A stretch of DNA of 64,000 bases, taken from positions 50,856,131-50,920,130 of the forward strand of contig CM055268.1 in the NCBI GenBank assembly GCA_029237695.1, read 5' to 3'. Position numbers and translations under genes: made by a program. A model generated the notes under the pieces. It saw only the letters and a program-made list of their open reading frames with translations. It did no database searches and was not told the DNA's origin. Each line of letters opens with the position of its first letter. Within the stretch, counting starts at the first letter, position 1. Positions 10,740 through 21,427 of this stretch are shown here, piece after piece. The DNA is from Conchocele bisecta (Eukaryota > Mollusca > Bivalvia > Lucinida > Thyasiridae).

Positions 10740-12060
10740 TCACCACAGACACCCGTTCATCAACAAAAGCAAGTGAAGCTCATCGAGCGGTGAGCCACAC
10801 TTCCCAACCCCCAGGACTCCACTGGAACTGTAAAGACAAAAACCGAATAATCGGGTTATCAGAAAGAATCCCAGCCTATTGCGAACAGGTAGATCCAAAC
10901 AGCCTCCTAGACTTGATGCTACCGGCTGATAAACCCACAACTTCACCCACTGCTACTAACGGACCCAGTTGCAGCACATCTCCTGCCAGTGCAGAGAGCG
11001 ATCATAGAAAGAAGTTGCACGCACGACCTTCCGACTGGAATGCCAGAGCGAAAAAAAAACAGAAGTAGAGACTGCACGCACCTCGTGCAGTTTGGGCCTA
11101 AACAACACAGCTGCAGAACCACTTACTGTAGTATAAGCTCAAGTAATGGCCCTACCTATCCAACGGGAGACAGTGGATTGCGATACCTCCTGTTGGCCTA
11201 AAGTCGGTAAGAAGAAACTTTTACGGTCGGACCGGATATCCTAGTCTTCCGAACCCAATGCTTCACCGCACGGACTGGACAGAAAGTGCGATCCACTGCC
11301 GCTGACAGGCGTGACGGAGGGAGGCCCGGAACCACAACTGGTTCCAGATCATGTGAGGAGGGATAATGTGTCTGAGGGAGGAATCCCGGTTCATAGGAGA
11401 AACTAACCGAGTTCCTCACACAGACAAGCGCTGATCGACCATCCAGAAAGCAAGGAACTCGCCTCTACGCTTTACCGAAGCGAAGGCCAGAATAAAAAGA
11501 AACAAAAGAAAGTCACTTAATTCACCTATAGTGGGATTGAGCGGATCGACCGACTGACGATGGCCCCAATCCACCCAGGCTCTCCACTTAGCGTCATACA
11601 ACTAGAGGTGGATGGACGCTGAGACTGAGCGATGACCTTGGCAGCGTCATCTGAAAATACCCCTGCGACTGAAGGCCCGCCTGATAACCGCCAGGCGTGA
11701 AGGTTTAGCATTCGCACATAGGAGTCTACCCTGCATGCTGAGACAGAAGATCCTGGCTGACCGGAAGAACTATTGGGCGGTCTGTCAGCAGGACCAAAAG
11801 CATAACGAACCAGCTCCTGGTTGGCCAACATGGGCCACCAGAGCGATCCGTGACTGATCGTCGCGAATCTTCCGTAAGACTCGGGGCAGCATCACGAACG
11901 GTGGAAACGCGTACCTGTCCAGACTAATCCACGACAAGGACATGCGTCCACTGCCAAAGCCCGATGGTCGGGCACCGGAGACACAAACAGTGGTCACCGG
12001 TGGTTTAGCCTTGCCGCAATAAACCCACGAATGGATCCCCCCATCCGGACAAGATCGCAC
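10740..12060 (-). pseudogene. DIRS tyrosine recombinase (YR) pseudogene
   Basis: The minus strand shows pieces typical of DIRS recombinases in several frames. PRVLRKIRDD lies near 11856-11886. An N-terminal core-binding region follows, with YDAKWRAWVDW and IGELSDFLLFLF (about 11500-11600). PGFLPQTHYPSS and a DRTFCPVRAVKHWV block lie near 11240-11390. A catalytic box II remnant, LHEVRAVSTSV, has its HEVR at 11076-11087. The enzyme would integrate circular DNA without a DDE transposase. Frames change at least at about 11420, 11530 and 11800, and in-frame stops follow about 11150 (for example just after LPLDR). The catalytic tyrosine is not securely placed. Non-functional as it stands. Confidence 0.8.
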
Positions 12061-12482
12061 TGGACACCGACGGATGCAGAGGCCATTCCGTCAGAACAGG
12101 AGAGGACGGCAGAAACCAGCACCCCCTGCCCGTGCAGAACAGAATCCGCCGCTGTCAACCCCCGGAACACTGCCAAAAGCTCTAACATGTTGATGTGTCC
12201 CTGAGCTTCCTGCACTGACCACCAGCCCGAAAAACACCGACCTAGGGGCTCCAGATGAGCCCCCCGGCCTTCGCCCGACGCGTCTGTGGACAGAAAGCGA
12301 GTTGGAGGAGGTAACACCATGGGAACTCCCTGTAGGAACCAGACCTCCACTGCCCACCATCTGAGACAACGTAGGAAGATGGTGATCATAGGCAAAGACC
12401 GATCCAAAGGATCGCGGTGCGGCCTCCATAGCCCTAGTAAGTAATACTGGAGAGGTCGCAGACGTAACCTTCCCAGCACCAC
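11994..12482 (-). pseudogene. DIRS RNase H domain
   Basis: A 162-residue minus frame contains FLSTDASGEGRGAHLEP (TDAS codons at 12277-12288), GWWSVQEAQGHINMLELLAV, and a downstream aspartate-bearing stretch that drifts out of pattern. The TDAS...GxGAH...W...HINxLEL pattern is the hallmark of RNase H in DIRS and other RT elements. The first catalytic D and the E of LELLAV are kept. The frame shifts at the 3' end, where the usual DN motif is not seen. It follows the RT on the same strand, as in DIRS pol. Confidence 0.85.
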
Positions 12483-12599
12483 ATACCCCGCAGCTGCACC
12501 CAGAATGTCCAGGAGTGACAGAAACTGCCTAGCTGACAGAGAACCTCTGACCAGTACCCGGAAAACTTAGGTCAAGATGCCATGCACCCTGTCCAACGG

Positions 12600-13335
12600 T
12601 ACTCTGATGACTGACCGATCGGTCAAGAAGTTCATTCCCACCTAAGAGAAATCCTGTGTGGGAACCAACTACGACTACTCTAGATTGGGCAAGAGACCTA
12701 GATGAGTAACAAACCCCATACCACCGCCAGATTCCGTATGAGTGAACGAACGCACTAACGGTGAATCAACCAGTCGTCCAGATACTGGAGCAGAGAGACC
12801 CCCAGCCGCCTGGCCTCCGCTGCCACCATCTCCATGAGAAGCGTAAACAAGCGAGGGGCCGCCAAAAGACAGAACGGCAACACACGGAACTAAAAGACAC
12901 GATACTCGGAAACAAACCTTAAAAACTTCCGAGAGCATCTGCGGATGGGCACGTGGAAGTATGCGACCCGCAGATCTATGGAAACGGCCCAGTTTCCCGG
13001 GCAAATGGCGCTCCGGCCACGTCCCGAACTTCCTCTATAGCACTATACTTCAAGAGAGAGAGGCTATTACTTGACCCCATCCCTGTAGGGAGTCCATAGT
13101 GGCGGACCCCTGTGCAAGGGGGGTGGACCGTTTGTAAACGGGATTGCGCAACATCCCGTACCCAATTGGATCGCGTTATCCCCTCCCCCCCCCCCCCACT
13201 GGAGAGGAAACAACGCGAACCTGCCTCCTACAGGAGCGGAGGCAACTGACATGGGCCGGTCCACCCCAAACGAAGTGGCCCACGTTGGCCTATCCGGTCC
13301 CCCTCCGAGGCCGACGGGAGGAGAAACCACCCCTC
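12600..13335 (-). pseudogene. DIRS reverse transcriptase domain, broken
   Basis: The N-terminal block PVGGRFALFPLQW lies near 13195-13235 and resembles VGGRLxxFxxNW at the start of DIRS reverse transcriptases. After a frameshift, RSAGRILPRAHPQ and similar appear near 12950. The catalytic stretch reads FRVLPFCLLAAPRLFTLLME then EARRLGVSLLQYLDDWLIH. YLDD, the polymerase active site, is at 12773-12784. A stop lies just before FRVLPF and another just after WLIHR. The PFG of the family is PFC here. C-rich tracts near 13188 suggest slippage. Inactive copy. Confidence 0.85.
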
Positions 13336-14778
13336 ACTCGGCCCCTAAAGGTCGCTCCACCCCGGGGAACGACCCCACAGGAGGTTGAAAAGACGGAGCA
13401 GCAGGCGGGACCGTCGGTACCGACGCTGCCGGTGCAGTCACCTGGGTCAAAGAACGAGAAGACCCAGTGTTCATTCCCCTCTCCGCCCAGGAAGACACCC
13501 GACCCGCCGAAGCGGCGTGTCGTTTGCGAGCGCCTCCCTGGTTGGATCGTGACCAACCCCTGGTCAGAAATAACCGCACCCAGACGGAAAAAACGTCTTT
13601 GGCCGTTCGTTCGCACAAAGTGTCAGAGGTCAAAAGAGCCGAACGGAGCAAAACTCTGGCAGGACCGTTCAAGACTGACGAGCCGGCTAGCACTGCGTCT
13701 CACCTGGACAAGAGCATGTCCATAGAGGCCGCCAAAGACGTGCTGACAACAGGCTTGGCGGCACGGACCGCCGACTGAAGCACTGCGTCCAGAGACGATG
13801 AATCATCGTGATTCAAACATAAATCGATAGGTGACGCCATAGCCACAATCGACCTAAAATAAAAATCAGCTTACACCCATGCCTTCGCAAAATGCGAACC
13901 TGGGCCAGGAACCGACGATATCCCAATCGCCGAGGCGTCCTTGTACAGAAAAGGAGATCTCAAAAGCCACGCCGCATTGAGGGGCATGTAGAACTTAGAC
14001 CCCAGTGTGGCGATCAAAGTTTAGGGCACTCGGAACCCCGCAGTGGCCAAATCCTTACCAAACGCTCCCTCAATCTCCGTAGCAAGAAGCCCTACTGTAG
14101 GAGAGAAAGGAAGCCTCGGCAACTCCGGCATCTCCACCACCGAATCAGCCTCATACAAGGCATGAACCCTCGGCGGTGGTGGCGGCAGAAGCGGACACAC
14201 ATCTGCAGGCAGCAGAGTGTAAACTGCATTCAGAACAACCCAGAAGGATGGAGGAGGCGAAACAAACTCATCCTCCACTGCAGAGTCATGAACAAAGCTG
14301 CACTCTGCTGAGGCGCCGTCTAGGCCCGCGGGAACTGTACCGTGATCCAGAACGTACCCTTACTCCGGAATACCCCTCCCTAGCGAAGTGGTATGAGCAA
14401 CAGGAACCGAATGGCCGTCTCCAACCGCCATCCGTGGAAGTACACACACGGGAGGCTCCACTGGCAAAACCACCGGCTGTGACGGAGCCGACAAACCCAC
14501 TAAGTTCTGGGACTTCGACAGGGCCTCCAAAATCTTAGCCAACTAAACCATCATAACTCTATCGCGTGTCGAGTCCCACCTCGACCGTCTCCTCCGACGA
14601 ACGGAAGATCTAGATCTCGAGGAGCCGGATACAAAAACTGAGAACGACTTCGACGATGAGGAAGAGCATGACTCGGACCCCGAACCCGAACTCGAACTGC
14701 TACGCCGATCCCGACTCCTATGACGCGATCGACACACCGACTCCACCCCGTCTCCGGGAACACGTAGAACGTCTTCCT

Positions 14779-14872
14779 AAAAAGTGCACTGGCCCGGGGA
14801 TCGAACCCGGGGCATCTGGTTTACCCACCATCGCTCTAACCGAGTGACCTATCCGGGCACGAATCACCGAAG
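14779..14872 (-). mobile_element. tRNA-like insert (short SINE or tRNA retropseudogene) with 17 bp target duplication
   Basis: The minus strand reads GTGCCCGGATAGGTCACTCG, GTTAGAGCGATGGTGGG, then CCGGGTTCGATCCCCGG, a full T-arm/B-box, ending TGCACTTTTT. It is flanked by ACGTAGAACGTCTTCCT (14762-14778) and ACGTAGAACGTCTGCCT (14873-14889), a direct repeat of 17 bp with one mismatch. The acceptor and anticodon stems are imperfect, so it is not a working tRNA gene. The T5 may be a Pol III stop. Confidence 0.7.
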
Positions 14873-14939
14873 ACGTAGAACGTCTGCCTGTCGTAAGCAG
14901 TTGTCTGTCCAAGAAAGATGGAACCTGAACCAGAAGAGC

Positions 14940-15345
14940 CCGGCGTCCGGTCCCCAGCGAGTGCCCGGCGCCTGGTGTCTGGCGCCCGAGGCCCGGTGAA
15001 AGCCCGGTGCCCGGTGCCTGCCCGGTACCCGGTTGACCGGTGACAGCCCGGTGCCCGTGACTGACCGGTGCCTGCCCGGTGCCCGGCGGCTGCCCGGTGA
15101 CCGGCGGCTGCCCTGTGGCTGCCCTGTGGCTGCCCGGTGCCCGGTGGCTGCCCGGTGCTCGGTGGCCGCCCGGTGGCTGCCCGGTGCCCGGTGGCTGCCC
15201 GGTGCCCAGTGGCTACCCGGTACTCGGTGGCTGCCCGGTACCCGATAGCTGCCCGGTGCCCGGTGGCTGGCCGGAGCCCGGTGCCTGATGGCTTCCCGGT
15301 GCCCGGCGCCCGGTGCCCGGTACCGGGCGCCTCTCCTGCGAGAGG
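14940..15345. repeat. GC-rich minisatellite (GCCCGGTGCCCGGTGGCT)
   Basis: Irregular 9-18 bp repeats of GCCCGGT and GGTGGCT inside the DIRS gag region. All six frames are open over part of it, giving spurious frames such as repeated GHRAA on the minus strand. GC content is far above the surroundings. Confidence 0.85.
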
Positions 15346-15643
15346 TTGGGTCCGCTGTGAACCGGGTGATATCAGATCAAGCACCAGCCGCAGCAACCCT
15401 GTGATAGGTAAAGCCCGCTGAGAACCGGGTGATATATGATCAAGAACCGGCCGCAGCAGCCCGGTATCCCCCACATGGATCACCGGCCTATCACGTGAGT
15501 AGCGTCCTCGAACGTACTCTGGACTGCGAACAACAGTCCCGCCCTAACACCCTAGAACGGCGACCACAATCCGCACTCCAGAAACTGGAGCACCGGATGA
15601 CTGGAGGCCTTTATAGGGAGGCAACACAATGTGCACCGACCAC

Positions 15644-15663
15644 CCCCCCCCCCCCCCCCCCCC
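15644..15663. repeat. Poly(C) tract, about 20 bp
   Basis: A run of about 20 C in the DIRS gag region. Its length may be a sequencing or assembly artefact. It shifts the gag frame. Confidence 0.7.
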
Positions 15664-16269
15664 GATGGGGAGGACCCATCTGACGCACCCTCCGAAGCCT
15701 TACCTACCTCGGAAGGCACCCCCGCTCCCCCAAGGGCTGGGAGCGGGTACAGATTCTTCGACCGTGAAGCACGGGACCAACGAGACTCTGCCTTGCCCCA
15801 CGTCGTATCCGTCCAACGGGCGGACAAATCACATGGCCTCTCCCTGCAACACCCGCAACAGGCAAAGCACCTGTCCTTGTGGGTGTCCCACAGAGAAGTC
15901 ATGCGACCACACGAAGCGCGTGATTGCGGCATACTAACAGGCATTGTCAACAAAACCCGATAGAAGACACCGCAAAGACGCCCAGGATGCACACAAAACA
16001 AAAAATTTACACAAAAATTGCGTCACGGGAGCGACTCCATTTGGGGGACGAACGAAGTTAGGGTCCGAATCGCGTACCACGCGAACCGCGAAAATATGTG
16101 ACAGTGTAAATAACACAAAAAACAATGGAGAAAATAACCACGCAACACAAAAGAGTGACAATAACGTGTATTGAACAATATCCAATGACAAATAACGCAC
16201 AATACACAGCAGAAATTCAAAATTAGAACGAAATTATGGGAGATACAAAATATACCTGCACCTTGATAG

Positions 16270-16432
16270 CGTCCTAAAAATAATAGGAGGGGTTTAAATA
16301 GCGGACTAGCCAACTGGCTGTGTGTATAGCGGAATGGTCTATGGTTTGTTAATTGAGTGATTAGAGTAGGCAGATTTTTATTATTAGGACGATTTCATAG
16401 CAACCTAATAGTTTGCAACCATTCAGGTTAGG
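16270..16432. repeat. DIRS right inverted terminal repeat
   Basis: Inverse of 9716-9870, including GTATAGCGGAATGGTCTATG. On the minus strand this is the 5' end of the element and should hold its promoter. Confidence 0.9.
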
Positions 16433-16709
16433 ATGAAGACATAAAAATTAAGCATTTTAGATGAAGGAAATAGAAGTTATAACAATATTTCTCTGATGTT
16501 AAGTTTTGTAAAGAGACTAAGTATTTTACCTTGACCTTGGGATCAGGGGGTTGGATGGTCGTGGATTTGGCACAGCATGGTAGTAGAGCCTTACAGGAAT
16601 GCATGTGTGAAATATTAAGCATTTTAGATGAAGGAAATAGAAGTTATAACAATATTTCTCTGATGTTAAGTTTACGGACGCACGGACAGACGGACGGACG
16701 TTCTTACAG

Positions 16710-16850
16710 TACTATACTTATGTGGCTTATCACATGTTAAAGATTAGCCATTTTTTAGCCACATAAAAGGATTTTTTAGGTGGCTAATTGTAACCAACCC
16801 TATCCTTTAACAAGTCCATAACCCTGTGGGGCTAGCCACATAAGTACCCT
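16710..16850. mobile_element. MITE family D inside a GACG tract, copy 1
   Basis: TACTATACTTATGTGGCTTA at the left and AGCCACATAAGTA at the right are inverted. GACGGACGGACG precedes and CGGACGGACGG follows. About 140 bp, with a repeated TTTTTAGCCACATAAAA inside. Confidence 0.8.
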
Positions 16851-16923
16851 AATGTGTGCCCGGACGAACGGACGGACGGACGGACGGACGGACGGACGGA
16901 CAAACGGACGGACGTTCTTACAT

Positions 16924-17075
16924 TACTATACATATGTGGCTTATCACATGTTAAATATTAGCCACATAAAACGATTTTTAGCCACATAAAACGATTTTTT
17001 AGGTGGCTAACTTGTAACCAACCCTATCCTTTACCAAGTCCATAACCCTGTGGGGCTAGCCACATAAGTACCCTA
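16924..17075. mobile_element. MITE family D inside a GACG tract, copy 2
   Basis: TACTATACATATGTGGCTTA to GCTAGCCACATAAGTA, again with GACG arrays on both sides (16860-16915, 17090-17130). Copies 1 and 2 lie in the same array 70 bp apart, either from two insertions or from array duplication. Confidence 0.8.
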
Positions 17076-17889
17076 ATGTGTGCCCGGATGTCCGGACGGA
17101 CGGACAGACGGACGAGGGACGGACGGACAACCTGACTCCAGTATACCCCCCCACAACTCGTTTCGGGGGGTATAATTAGCCTCAAACGTGTGACAAACAA
17201 AGGAAACAAATCCCCTGTCACTGTCAAAGTGTGAATGGTGCATTCTTTACGATTTATATTGATCTGAAACCTTGTTCTGATTCGCTCGTTTCCTGAGTGA
17301 TTACTAAAGGGAATTAACTCATCGTCGCTTAGCACATGGGAACAACAGTACTGGTCGCTTAGCACATGGGAAAACATCTACGTATTTCAAAACAAATCTT
17401 ATTTTTTGTTGTGTACAGAATACGCAAATATTTTTATTTTACCCATTTCAATTTTCTTGACGCATAACGATACTGATATATACCGAACACTGCGTTAGCT
17501 GGATTGGTTGTCAGTCAATGACTCGTAGAAATCACCGGGGCGAAACAAATCTGGTCAGAAGTGATCGCAGTCACTACTGCCTATTTGCGATTTCAGCTGG
17601 GTGATTTTATTTTGCAATAACATTCAAATTCTTTCGCTTATTTTGATAAAATAAAGTCTGAATAATTCAGAAAAGTGCACAGTAAACATTACTGGTAGTA
17701 TTCTAATGTATTTATTTCTATGTTAATGTTTGATATTCGCAATTTCCTGATTCCAAATATTAAACCATATAACCGGACATACCAGTACCCGGATTTCCAT
17801 TTTTCGTTTTTGTGTTAAGAGACCATTGTTCTAAGCGACCATTTTTGGTGTCTCCACTTGGGTGGTCGCTTAATGCAAGTTTGACTGTA

Positions 17890-19120
17890 ATAGGTTCCTG
17901 TTCTTGGTAAACACTTCATATTACCAAACGGGAGCACATTATAACAACTGCAGTACTTTTAGTTACGGACACTTCCAATGATGTTCCAAACATGACGACG
18001 TCAACGTCAAAACATCGTTGCTTTGTCGCGCCATTACGGATGTCATTTGGAATGTCTCCATTTTACCCATTGGATATAATGTTTGCGCATAATACAAATA
18101 CGTAATTAGGGACATGCGGCTAGCCAATCAAATTCGCTGCAGGTGTTATTACACGTGCACATTTATGAAAAGGGTTAAAAAACCATGTTTTCATGTGATA
18201 AATATAGGATACAACAGAAGAATATGCTGGTATGATTATGTTTGAGACAGAAGAAAGTTATGCATATCAGTATTTAATAAATTTAAAGTCAAAGAAAGAA
18301 TTGATATTTGAAAAAAAAGTTGAAAGAGCTGAATTTTTATTTTTTTATTTTGAAAATACAGTAAAACCCCTCTAAAGAAAACGTTTCATTTTATCACATT
18401 CCCAAAAACATTCGTTGTATGCAAGTACTTGCTTTCAGAAACTGTGATAAGCATGGGAGATAATTTAATTTGGCATAATTTTACATTTTCACTACATACA
18501 TGATGGTTCAAAATATATGTCCCCACTTTAAATAGACATACATGTAACTAGTGTTCTAAGTAAGATATACATTCAAACTAAAGTTTATTACAAAGTAATA
18601 TATTGCATCATTTACTCATTATATATTCTAACTAATGACGTCACTACTTTTAATGTATGACGTCACAATATGCAATGTACGATGTTACTGATCTTTGAAA
18701 AGAAATCATGAAAATTGCTCGAAAACTGTTATACAAATTTTGAAACGCGACCGATATTATCGGACAATGAACGAAATAATAGGACAGACTGTTTTAATCA
18801 TTACCTTATACAAACGTAATATTACGACTCGATATATGAATCATTAACCTGATACACATATATTACACAGTGAATTGCATGTGTTATTTATTACACATGA
18901 AAGTAGTAATGTGTTATTTGTGTCATGTTTCATTGAAAAATGTGTATTATGGAAACAATGAGAACATTCATCATTTAGATATGTAATGGCAATTATTATC
19001 TGTTTACGAAGGCCAATTAACACATTGACCATATGAAGAGTCAGTAGTATTTATGTGGTACTGTTTCATCAGAATCAAATTATATGTATGCAAAACAGCT
19101 GTAAATGGTCTTAGCAACCA
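17890..19120. other. AT-rich sequence, no gene or repeat identified
   Basis: Contains two TGACGTCA-type sites (about 18638 and 18658) and an 18190-18360 stretch of low complexity. The minus frame at 18844-19032 has no gene-like feature. I see no exon. Confidence 0.4.
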
Positions 19121-19123
19121 GGT

Positions 19124-19326
19124 CCCGGTTGTTCAAAACACCAGTTAGCTTAACGGACTGTTAAATCCTTAACGGACTGTTAAAATCCTTAACTGAATGG
19201 TTAAAATCTCTGATTTAACTGTTAAATCCTTAACTGAATGGTTAAAATCTCTGTTAAAACAGAGATTTTAACCATTCAGTTAAGGATTTAACAGTCCGTT
19301 AAGCTAACGGATGTTTTGAACAACCG
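19124..19326. mobile_element. MITE family E, foldback (CCCGGTTGTTCAAAAC)
   Basis: CCCGGTTGTTCAAAACACCA and TTAACGGACTGTTAAATCC at the left are matched at the right by GGATTTAACAGTCCGTTAAG and GTTTTGAACAACCG. The left arm carries an internal duplication of CCTTAACTGAATGGTTAAAA. Confidence 0.85.
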
Positions 19327-19379
19327 CCAGACTGTCAATATTGTCACTAAAACTTGTATTCTCGTAAACATGTATGGAT

Positions 19380-19435
19380 TAAATCCCTTATTAAATCCCT
19401 TATTTTATTAAATCCCTTATTAAATCCCTTATTAT
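19380..19435. repeat. Short tandem TTAAATCCCTTA repeats
   Basis: ATTAAATCCCTTATTAAATC recurs four to five times with a 13-15 bp period. Confidence 0.7.
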
Positions 19436-19865
19436 CCAGATCTGAACTAGTTGTAGTATTTGCATGTGCAAAGTTTGAGTAAGGAAAAAAGTACTTCCAT
19501 CAATAGAATAGAAACAATTGAGGAGATAAACTGCTCCACAAATGAAGAGAGTTTTTGGACGCACATTTTGCGTGAAAATCGGACGGCGCGTTTTTTAAAA
19601 AATGGGTATACATTTTGAAAACCATGTATAAAGTAGATAATCTATGTGTTTCTTGAATATTAGATACTGGAAAAAATGGTGAATAATTACATTTTATTTT
19701 GATATATAAATCACACTGATCACTATTATCTACTAGTAACAGATAGGTCCCAAAGTGTGGACATCTATTTTGAACCACCCTGTAAGTGTACCAGGAAGGC
19801 AAAATAGTTAAATGTCTTTCTTTTTTGTTGTGAAATGATAATACTAATAATTATAAAACATTTAC

Positions 19866-20165
19866 ATTTGATTTGATTTATTGGTGTTTAATGGCTTATG
19901 AACAGCTAAGGTAATTTAAGGCCGGGCCAACAGGTTTGATCCCATATTTAACCCAAATCAGAACGGAATATTTACATCAAAAACGAATAATATTCAGCCA
20001 TGAAATTAGAATAACCCAACATGGTGCCAGTCCATACCACACCAAAGTCACTTGGCCCCATCCCCTAAAAGTAATTAGGAATAATCATATTACTCGTATA
20101 ATGGGTATAACCAGATTAAACTCTCATATACAAGAATGCCAAAGACATACATGAGGGTCAAACCA
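19866..20165 (-). mobile_element. Mollusc-type SINE, 5'-truncated copy
   Basis: On the minus strand it ends CCTTAAATTACCTTAGCTGT, TTAAACACCAATAAATCAAA. Upstream it has TTGACCCTCATGTATGTCTT and AGGTTATTCTAATTTC-like sequence shared with copies at 43485, 52058 and 60661. AACATTTA on both sides (about 19857 and 20170) may be a target duplication. Confidence 0.7.
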
Positions 20166-21427
20166 GACAACATTTAGAAAGAGGTTCACAATGTAGATGG
20201 AAGTGTAATTAATTTAAACTAGAAATGTATGCCCACAGGCATATGTGTATCCCCCTCCCCGCCTACATGCAGCCAACAACAAAAAAAAGGTAGAAAACTA
20301 ATATCTTAGTAACGTGAGAGTTGTAATTATTGTGCACGACACACCTTTGGGTCATGGTCTATCCATGTGTGAAGTTTCATGAACATATTCCAAAGGGTAT
20401 TTGAGTTATGCTCCGGACAAAAACGTGAACTTCAGGCAGGTTCAACATATCACTGTTCTGTTGATACTTTATATTTTGTCACCGACAATGTGAAATTACA
20501 GCTTCTTTTCAACGAAATACATTCTCAAAATTCACCCATCACATTTTCATTTGGGGCAGATTCTGCAACGATTGCGATCTGTCCAGAATAAAAATCAACA
20601 ACACAATGTATTCAAAACCATTTTGTTTTGTTTATTTCCTTATCTGACTGGAATCACTGGAAGCAGCCATGTTTATTTTAAATGATGTAGTAGACTTATA
20701 ATTATGACGTCAGTCATGTCTGAATGATGCACGGAATGGGTAGAGAGCAATTGGAAATTGAGGGTCGTAATGGAAATTGATTTGGCATCCAGAAAATGGA
20801 ACTTAATTTTTTTTCCAGCGATATCGTTTTTATTTGCCAAATTTAACCCTCACACTGTTCCATTTCCATCAGGCTATTCAGTCAACTCAAGAAGTATACT
20901 GGCAAAAGTAGTCACCAAGACGAATGACGCGTATGAATTGTGATTAGGTTGTATTGACAGGATATCAAATATGTTTCACGGCACTGTGTTTCACGGCACA
21001 TAGGCACTGCGTTGATGGGATAAAACTATTAGTGAGGCAAGAGTTATCATTCTTGTGCACGATACACCTTTGGGTCGTGGTCTATGCATGTGTGAAGTTC
21101 ATGAAACTATGCCAAATGGTATTCAAGTTATGCTCCAGGAGAGAAATCAGCGTGGAAAAAAAAAACAAAGTAAAAAAACTCGTAAAATAGTGTGCAAGAA
21201 TTGTCTTTCATGCACATGACTTGTGGTCTATGCATGTGTGAAATTTCATGAAAATTTTCCAAAGGGTATGCGAGTTATGCTCCGGACAGGAAATCAGTGT
21301 GCAAAAAAACAAAGGGACATAACTCGAAAATTAGTGAGGCAAGAGTTATTATTCTTGTGTGTGACACACATTTGGGTCATGGTCTATACAGGTGTGAAGT
21401 TTCATGAAAATATTCCAAAAGATATTA

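Larger units (their letters stand above)
13336..16000 (-). pseudogene. DIRS gag-like ORF1 region, degenerate
   Basis: Read on the minus strand from about 16000. A Cys/His cluster, DTHKDRCFACCGCCRERPCD (about 15840-15905), resembles the Cys-rich start of DIRS ORF1. A repeat-rich stretch (14940-15345) and an Arg/Ser-rich stretch with RSRHRSRDRRSSSSSG and SSRSRSSVRRRRRSR (14560-14750) follow. Acidic/Pro-rich segments such as PLLPPPPPRVHALYEADSVV (14040-14280) and an Ala/Leu-rich segment (13334-13690) complete it. These belong to ORF1 in order but in different frames. The protein would package element RNA. It is interrupted by the tRNA-like insert at 14779 and by homopolymer runs at 13188 and 15645. 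Confidence 0.65.
9676..16448 (-). mobile_element. DIRS-type tyrosine-recombinase retrotransposon, degenerate, 6.8 kb
   Basis: Starts GGAAAATTATTACTAATTTT and ends GAAGACATAAAAAT. The ends are inverted repeats (9716-9870 against 16270-16432). An internal complementary region at 9999-10084 is the exact antisense of the right end joined to the left end (AATTTTCCATTTTTATG). This arrangement defines DIRS elements. The minus strand carries, in order, gag-like sequence, RT, RNase H and a tyrosine recombinase, all with stops or frameshifts. Removing the element restores a normal satellite unit: 9664-9675 ends AAATAT and 16449 continues TAAGCATTTTAG, as in the intact unit at about 9500. No target-site duplication is needed, as expected for recombinase-mediated insertion. 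Confidence 0.9.
8854..17177 (+). mobile_element. HINE-like tandem-array element split by the DIRS insertion
   Basis: ATACCCCCCG (8854-8863) near the left is complementary to CGGGGGGTAT (17164-17173) in the right-end hairpin. Units of about 165 bp with GTGACCTTGACCTTGGGATC, GGATTTGGCACAGCATGGTAG, GAATGCATGTGTGAAATATT and TTTCTCTGATGTTAAGTTTTG run 8890-9675 and resume at 16449-16675. The two halves join exactly in one unit. (GACG)n tracts lie at 16690-16700, 16860-16915 and 17090-17130. Confidence 0.75.
8684..17887. mobile_element. Outer TA-flanked TIR DNA element, broken by nested insertions
   Basis: CAGTCAAACTTGCACAAGCG starts at 8684 just after TA (8682-8683). At the right the inverse, GCTTAATGCAAGTTTGACTG, ends at 17887 before TA (17888-17889). 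Subterminal GCGACCA blocks occur at both ends. The interior holds a tandem-array element and a DIRS element, so the ancestral element was probably at most about 1-2 kb. No transposase frame is recognisable. The two ends could alternatively belong to two separate remnants. Confidence 0.55.

Noticed and set aside
13144..13725. 193-codon plus-strand frame in a GC-rich region
   Set aside because: Antisense shadow of DIRS RT and gag. The minus strand carries the recognisable motifs.
14836..15483. 215-codon minus frame with GHRAA repeats as a collagen-like or antifreeze-like gene
   Set aside because: Produced by the GCCCGGT minisatellite within the gag region.
18630..18670. Paired TGACGTCA sites as a CREB-controlled promoter
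   Set aside because: No transcript or exon is visible nearby. The two sites alone are not enough.
19500..19802. 100-codon minus frame (MPSWYTYRVVQNRC...)
   Set aside because: The composition is that of AT-rich non-coding DNA, and neither a domain nor splice borders are seen.
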